9,392 nt of DNA from Candidatus Bathyarchaeota archaeon (lineage in GTDB: Archaea; Thermoproteota; Bathyarchaeia; 40CM-2-53-6). The DNA lies in assembly GCA_005883695.1 (NCBI GenBank), contig VBBV01000007.1, positions 1 through 9,392 on the forward strand. The letters are read 5' to 3'. Below, in pieces: positions 5,564-9,392 of the stretch; the first letter of the stretch is position 1; the number at the start of each line of letters is the position of its first letter. Under the pieces are notes generated by a model. That model did not search any database. It had not been told where the DNA came from and saw only the letters and a list, made by a program, of their open reading frames with translations. The position numbers and the translations under genes are program-made.

Positions 5564-6627
5564 TTGGAACAGCTTCAGAAAGAAAGCCCAGTTTCACCCG
5601 CTGTCTCGAGATGGTTGCTGGAGGAGAACGAACCCTCTAGTCAATACTTTACCCACACCGAGTTGATGGGACGTGACGAGAAAGACGGTTCCGTCCAGAG
5701 AGTCAAGGAGAGAATCGGGAGAGAAGGATGGGCCGCGAATATTTTCGCGAAACAGAAAGAGAACACATACTGGGAGAACAAGGAGTCGTGCTATGTTCCA
5801 AAATTCACTTCTACAGGATGGCAGCTAGCGGTCTTGGCGGATCTTGGAGTATCATCAGAGGATCCCCGATTCGCGAAAGCAGCAGATCACTTTTTCGAGC
5901 TTCACAATGTTGAGACCGGTGGATTCTCCTTACGTTCCCAGGGTGAGGAACAGTTCCATCCCCATGTTTGCAACACTGGCAACATGGTTCGGGCGCTCGC
6001 AAAAGCGGGGTATGCGAAGGATGATAGAGTTCTGAAGGCGATGGGCTGGCTTCTCTCTAAGCAACTATCCGACTCGGCCTGGAACTGTGCCCCGTCAGGC
6101 AAGCACGGGTCTTTCCTCGCCACTGTAGAGCCTATGTGGGCGCTCTCCGAGATGATCAAACACGAGCCGAGACAAGAGTGGAAAGAGGCCGCCGCTAAAT
6201 CCTCCGAGTTCGTTCTCAAACACAAGATATACAAATCCGACCGGGACGATTCCGTTGTCCTGTTCGACTTTCTGAAGATACACTATCCCACACACTACTG
6301 CTACGATTTCCTCCATGGGCTACGCGTCCTATCAGAGCTGGGGGTCCCAAGAGACGAAAGAACGGATGACGCGCTCAGAATGTTGCGCGCCAAGCAGCTG
6401 GTGGATGGGCGATGGCCGCTGGAAGCGGTGTACCGAGGCTGGCGTCACTCCCATCCCATGCATGGAACAGAGACGGTATCTAGACCGGAAGAGCGAGAAC
6501 TCGTAACGGAAGGATGGGGAACAGATCACACTCTACAACTGGAAGAGGCAGCAAGCCCAGTAAATGGGTAACGCTCCAGGCGTTGCTGACCCTGAAACGA
6601 TTGGGATTGCTGTATTCCTGGTCCTGA
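5564..6627 (+). pseudogene. Squalene-cyclase-like alpha/alpha-toroid protein with a frameshift near its 3' end
   Basis: The product resembles single-domain members of the terpenoid cyclase/prenyltransferase (squalene oxidase repeat) superfamily. Repeat-like helical pairs include TGWQLAVLADLGV (84-96), ETGGFSL (117-123), CNTGNMVRALAKAGY (136-150), WNCAPSGKHGSFLATVEPMWAL (173-194) and DGRWPLE (281-287). The catalytic DXDD of squalene-hopene cyclases is not seen, so cyclase activity is doubtful and the role is unknown. The uninterrupted frame ends at TAA 6569-6571 after 335 codons with an atypical tail. After codon 329 (GCA, 6548-6550) a neighbouring frame supplies KPSKWVTLQALLTLKRLGLL (6553-6612) and stops at 6625-6627, the tail expected of the family. 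Adding one base near 6551 would give EAGKPSKW and a 354-residue protein. Either this is a real inactivating or truncating mutation, or a base was lost in sequencing. The TTG at 5564 is the only usable start; an ATG 24 bp upstream is closed by TGA. Confidence 0.8.
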
Positions 6628-6677
6628 TTTCCAATTCTTCCCTCGAACCGGATCCCTCATGAATAGTGTCCAACTGG

Positions 6678-6684
6678 TTATATC
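6678..6684 (+). promoter_or_regulatory. Candidate TATA box for the ABC exporter operon
   Basis: TTATATC, centred at about 6681, predicts transcription from about 6707, some 23 nt before the TTG at 6730. It lies in the 102-bp gap after the repaired end of the cyclase-like gene, so the exporter need not depend on read-through. Confidence 0.4.
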
Positions 6685-6729
6685 GGGAGGCCTAATCGCC
6701 GAAAAAGTGGTTGGGCAAGCTAGAAGACC

Positions 6730-7656
6730 TTGTTTGAGATAAAAGCAGCCACCAAAGTGTTCTCGGCCAAACAAGGCCCTGCCATAAGCGCCGTCAGCTT
6801 CGACGTTCGGAACGGTGAAATCGTTGGGTTCGTCGGGCTCAACGGAGCGGGCAAGACGACTACGATTAGGATTGCGGTGGGTGTGTCTCTTCCAACATCT
6901 GGGACCGTCGTGATTGATGGCCACGATATCACGAGGGAGAAGCCTGAGGCTTCAAAGAGCATTGGCTGGGTTCCTGAACTTCCGAATTTCGAACCCAATG
7001 CCAAGGCTTGGTCAATGATGAGATATCTCGCAGGGTTCTACAATATTGATAGAGAGGAGGCTCGTCGGAAGTCGAAGGATCTGCTGGCTTCAGTCGGTCT
7101 CTCTGGTTTTGAGAATCGCAAGATCCGCACTTATTCTCAGGGGATGAAGAAAAGGTTCTCGCTTGCGGTCTCGCTTTTGTCCGATCCGCAAAACTTTCTC
7201 TTTGATGAGGTGCTTAATGGTCTTGATCCAGAAGGTATCCATTTCTTCCGGGAGTTGATGCGAGGGCAGAAGCGTATGAACAAGGCGATCCTGTTGTCAT
7301 CCCACATTCTCACAGAGATTGAGAATGTCGCTGATCGTATAGTGTTCATTCACAGGGGACGCGTAATCAAGATCGTGACGCGAGATGAACTTGCAGCATA
7401 CGAGGGAGAAAAAGGAGTACTCAGGATCATTCTACAAAACATCACGGATGATGCAGTATCATATCTCAAGAGCCTGGGGGGAACGGCTCTGGTCCAAGGC
7501 AATGAGGTAATTCTTTCAGACTTCCGGGGGGACTCGAGTCAGGTCAATAGTGAACTCGTGAAAAAAGGCATCCCAGTGCGGGAGATCAAGTTCGAGAAGA
7601 CGGGACTAGAACAGTATTTCTTCGATCTTATCGGGAAGGCAGACTCGGCCCAATGA
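6730..7656 (+). CDS. ABC-2 type exporter, ATP-binding subunit
   Basis: The ATPase of a two-component ABC-2 exporter; it sits on the cytosolic face and drives the permease encoded next. Its 308 residues contain Walker A GLNGAGKTT (36-44), a Q-loop position in which the usual Gln is Glu (WVPELP, 80-85; Glu is common in related exporters), the ABC signature YSQGM (135-139), Walker B FLFDE (156-160), the D-loop GLDP (164-167) and the switch His H192 in LLSSHIL. The region after about 215 is a C-terminal extension (GVLRIILQ... to GLEQYFFDLIG) typical of exporters of the CcmA/NatA kind, ending in the EKTGLEQYFFDLI segment that contacts the permease. The start is TTG at 6730, because an in-frame TAG lies at 6721-6723. 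It overlaps the permease by ATGA, implying translational coupling. The cargo is unknown. Confidence 0.94.
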   Translation: MFEIKAATKVFSAKQGPAISAVSFDVRNGEIVGFVGLNGAGKTTTIRIAVGVSLPTSGTVVIDGHDITREKPEASKSIGWVPELPNFEPNAKAWSMMRYLAGFYNIDREEARRKSKDLLASVGLSGFENRKIRTYSQGMKKRFSLAVSLLSDPQNFLFDEVLNGLDPEGIHFFRELMRGQKRMNKAILLSSHILTEIENVADRIVFIHRGRVIKIVTRDELAAYEGEKGVLRIILQNITDDAVSYLKSLGGTALVQGNEVILSDFRGDSSQVNSELVKKGIPVREIKFEKTGLEQYFFDLIGKADSAQ

Positions 7657-9164
7657 TCATTCGCCCGTTCCTTTACGATTTCAAGAAGACAATAACGAGC
7701 AAGACCGTAATAATACTCGTCGCAATTATTCTTCTCATAAGCCTCACGATAATTCCCTTAACGCGCATAGGGTCGAGTGGTCCACCCACTGGACTTGGAC
7801 AAGCACCTATACTCTACTACCATGACGGACCATCTTCTAACATAGGAAATCACTACCTGACCTACTTCACAAACCAGTACGGAGATGGGATAAGTGGGGC
7901 AACCGTTACGATCACTTTCCAAGGAGCAAAAAACTTCACGCAGATGGCGCTCACAAACTCTTCAGGTTTGGCCTTCGTCACCGTGAACGCTCCTAATGCA
8001 AGTTACTCTGTAATGTTTAAGGAACAACTGCCCGGAGGCGAATTGTCCACAAGTCTCCCCGACCCAGCAAGCATCCACAGTCCATCGGGAGTGATTACCA
8101 GAATCGGAGGAGGATTTGGAGGAGGAGGATTCGGCGATGCATCCATTCAAGCGGTGGTTGACAAGCATAACTCGTCAAAAAGGGACATTCAAGTCTTCTA
8201 CGCCGCAAATTTCGGCGCAGTTCCCTCCACCTACACCCTGTACTACAAAGTGGTATCATCCTTCGGCGGATACTCCTGCAAAGGCACGGGCGGCTGTCCT
8301 TTCAACTATACTGATATGACCAGCCTCGGTGGCCTGAACGGTTATCTCGAGACTTTCGACCCAACCATTCCCACCGGTCTAAACGAGACGGCTCAGGTCT
8401 GGTTCGAACTGTTCTCCCAGACCAAAACCGAGGTGGGTTCTACCAACTTCCCGGCCTTCGAGCTGAGACAGCCACGTCAGCCTATAATGTCAACAGGTAT
8501 CGCCTCATTCTTCTTTTCGGGAGTCTTCGGTTTCTTCATCCCTTTGATGGCGATAATCGGGTCTTATTCCTCCTATGGAAAAGACCGGCTAACAGGCGTG
8601 TTGGAGTCAGTACTGGCGAGGTCTGTGACCAAACGCGGGCTAGCCATGTCACGATTCCTTTCCACTGTGCTATCGTTCACTCTCGCTTCTGCAGCCGCAG
8701 TCGGTGTTGTGGATCTCCTTCTGAACAGTGTGGGAGGGTCATTTCTCGATCAATCTTATGCGTTGGCAATCATCGCTGGTCTGGCGGTGGAAGTAGCCGC
8801 TTTTACTGGATTGATTTTCCTGCTGTCTCACTTACTCAAGTCAACAGGAGCTCTTCTAGGAATAAGCATCGTGCTCTTCCTAGTCTTGGACTTCTTCTGG
8901 TCTTTGATAATTCTCCTGTTGACATTTCTACTCGGAGGTACTTCTGGCTCAGCGGTAGCGCTTCAAGCTACGTTTCTCTCCTACTATGCTAACCCGGCGC
9001 AGTTTCTTTCGCTCATCAATGTGTATGTCCTCCAGTCTTCCTCGGGAGTCCTACTCCAATCATCGAGTTATGGGGTGACATTGCCAGCTGTAATCTTGGA
9101 TGGTATCCTGTGGGCAGTTCTACCGTTTCTTGCATTCTTGTACTTGGCTATCAAACGCGACTAG
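7653..9164 (+). CDS. ABC-2 type exporter permease with large extracytoplasmic domain
   Basis: The membrane subunit partnered with the preceding ATPase. The 503 residues give a first helix at about 17-37, then a hydrophilic insertion from about 40 to 280, then a five-helix block at about 283-305, 333-358, 368-396, 398-428 and 476-500. The cytosolic SYGKDRLTGVLESVLARSVT loop after helix 2 matches the amphipathic coupling region of ABC-2 permeases. The inserted domain contains an Ig/carboxypeptidase-regulatory-like stretch (DGISGATVTITF through NASYSVMF, 78-122), a Gly-rich linker (152-161), six N-glycosylation sequons (N94, N102, N115, N173, N218, N244) and a possible disulfide between C209 and C215. 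The domain is therefore predicted outside the cell, where it may bind cargo or surface polymers; this is inference. The ATG at 7653 lies in the ATGA overlap. Confidence 0.92.
   Translation: MIIRPFLYDFKKTITSKTVIILVAIILLISLTIIPLTRIGSSGPPTGLGQAPILYYHDGPSSNIGNHYLTYFTNQYGDGISGATVTITFQGAKNFTQMALTNSSGLAFVTVNAPNASYSVMFKEQLPGGELSTSLPDPASIHSPSGVITRIGGGFGGGGFGDASIQAVVDKHNSSKRDIQVFYAANFGAVPSTYTLYYKVVSSFGGYSCKGTGGCPFNYTDMTSLGGLNGYLETFDPTIPTGLNETAQVWFELFSQTKTEVGSTNFPAFELRQPRQPIMSTGIASFFFSGVFGFFIPLMAIIGSYSSYGKDRLTGVLESVLARSVTKRGLAMSRFLSTVLSFTLASAAAVGVVDLLLNSVGGSFLDQSYALAIIAGLAVEVAAFTGLIFLLSHLLKSTGALLGISIVLFLVLDFFWSLIILLLTFLLGGTSGSAVALQATFLSYYANPAQFLSLINVYVLQSSSGVLLQSSSYGVTLPAVILDGILWAVLPFLAFLYLAIKRD
8105..8134 (+). 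repeat. GGA-rich repeat encoding a glycine linker
   Basis: A near-duplicated GGAGGAGGATT / GGAGGAGGAGGATT run encodes GGGFGGGGFG (152-161) of the exporter permease. It separates the Ig-like part from the rest of the ectodomain and could vary in length by slippage. Confidence 0.6.
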
Positions 9165-9208
9165 GACGCTCTTTGCCGGGTTCTGGGCCGACGCAAGAGC
9201 GATACGGC

Positions 9209-9216
9209 TATAAATA
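9209..9216 (+). promoter_or_regulatory. TATA box of the CsoR-like gene
   Basis: TATAAATA, centred at about 9212, is the best TATA match in the window. The usual 26-27 bp spacing puts the transcription start at about 9239, which is the A of the ATG, so the mRNA is predicted to be leaderless. Confidence 0.7.
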
Positions 9217-9217
9217 T

Positions 9218-9240
9218 ATCCCCTCCCACTGGTAGGGTAT
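9218..9240 (+). promoter_or_regulatory. Candidate CsoR-type operator (GC-rich near-palindrome)
   Basis: The core CCCTCCCACTGGTAGGG (9221-9237) pairs at seven of eight positions around C9229, and the flanking AT at 9218-9219 pairs with AT at 9239-9240. Bacterial CsoR operators are pseudo-palindromes built of C-tract/G-tract arms flanked by TA/AT. The site sits between the TATA box and the predicted transcription start, so a bound repressor would block initiation. Autoregulation is the simplest reading. Confidence 0.55.
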
Positions 9241-9392
9241 GTCGAGACATAAGCGGCCGGAGGTTGACGCAAGTCTCTCGCGAATCGAGGGCCATGTTAG
9301 AGCCATCAGAAAGATGGTCCAGGATGATCGAAGCTATCCTGAAATCGTTCACCAAGTTGCCGCGGTAAAAGCTTCACTTGATGGAGTCCTCG
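9239..9392 (+). CDS. CsoR/FrmR-family (DUF156) metal- or thiol-sensing repressor, N-terminal part
   Basis: All-helical DNA-binding repressors of this family form dimers/tetramers and respond to Cu(I), Ni/Co, formaldehyde or sulfur species. The 51 visible residues show SRIEGHVRAIRKMV (14-27), the family's first-helix RIEGQVRGI signature, and then PEIVHQVAAVKASLDGVL (34-51), equivalent to the QISAV..AL second helix. The family is usually 85-110 residues, so about half is beyond the window. At the position of the conserved sensor cysteine (C36 in M. tuberculosis CsoR, inside YCVDV) this protein has Y33 (SYPEI), so classic Cu(I) or thiol sensing through that residue is excluded. The other ligand positions are out of view. 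The ATG at 9239 is fixed by the TATA spacing. It follows the exporter by 74 bp but has its own promoter. Confidence 0.82.
   Translation, partial: MSRHKRPEVDASLSRIEGHVRAIRKMVQDDRSYPEIVHQVAAVKASLDGVL

Noticed and set aside
5728..6529. Several alternative frames on both strands inside the cyclase-like gene, up to 110 residues
   Set aside because: The repeat motifs of the toroid fold are carried only by the main frame, and the alternatives lack starts with ribosome-binding sites.
9161..9355. A minus-strand 64-residue frame over the exporter/CsoR boundary
   Set aside because: It is antisense to the CsoR-like coding region and its promoter and has no family resemblance.

Overview
The window looks like a chromosomal segment of an archaeon with moderate GC. 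The grounds are A/T-rich TATA-type elements about 26 bp ahead of several starts, short or absent leaders, frequent TTG starts, a free-standing B12-binding mutase subunit and archaeal-style small regulators. A soil or sediment lineage of the Nitrososphaeria/Bathyarchaeia kind is possible, but that is only an impression. I see no phage, insertion sequence, CRISPR, tRNA or rRNA.

Layout. 1-761 (-) is nadC, missing its C-terminal end at the window edge. 1006-1491 (+) is a small secreted beta-rich protein resembling DUF3224. 1644-3510 (-) is a same-strand block: a NiCoT nickel/cobalt permease, then the B12-binding subunit of a methylmalonyl-CoA-mutase-type enzyme, then a two-helix membrane protein of unknown function. 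3714-4729 (+) runs divergently from the permease and holds nikR (nickel-responsive repressor) followed by a RibD-C/DHFR-like reductase. 4844-5485 (-) is a SAM-dependent methyltransferase. 5564-6627 (+) is a squalene-cyclase-like alpha/alpha-toroid protein whose reading frame breaks near codon 329. 6730-9164 (+) is a two-gene ABC-2 type exporter (ATPase and permease, ATGA overlap); the permease carries a large extracytoplasmic insertion. 9239-9392 (+) is the N-terminal part of a CsoR/FrmR-family repressor.

The clearest functional unit is the nickel/cobalt module. NikR and the NiCoT permease diverge from one A/T-rich control region containing three GTAATA copies spaced 21 and 31 bp, which fits NikR shutting down metal import when nickel is sufficient. 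The permease precedes a cobalamin-dependent mutase subunit, so cobalt supply is a possible alternative or added theme.

The second regulatory point is the CsoR-like gene. It appears leaderless, and a 17-bp near-palindrome of CsoR-operator type lies between its TATA box and its start codon. I found no wholly new system. The most useful items are the repairable frameshift in the cyclase-like gene, the missing start codon of the NiCoT gene although an upstream helix is encoded, the divergent metal-control region, the CsoR-type operator with loss of the canonical sensor cysteine, and the unusual exporter ectodomain.
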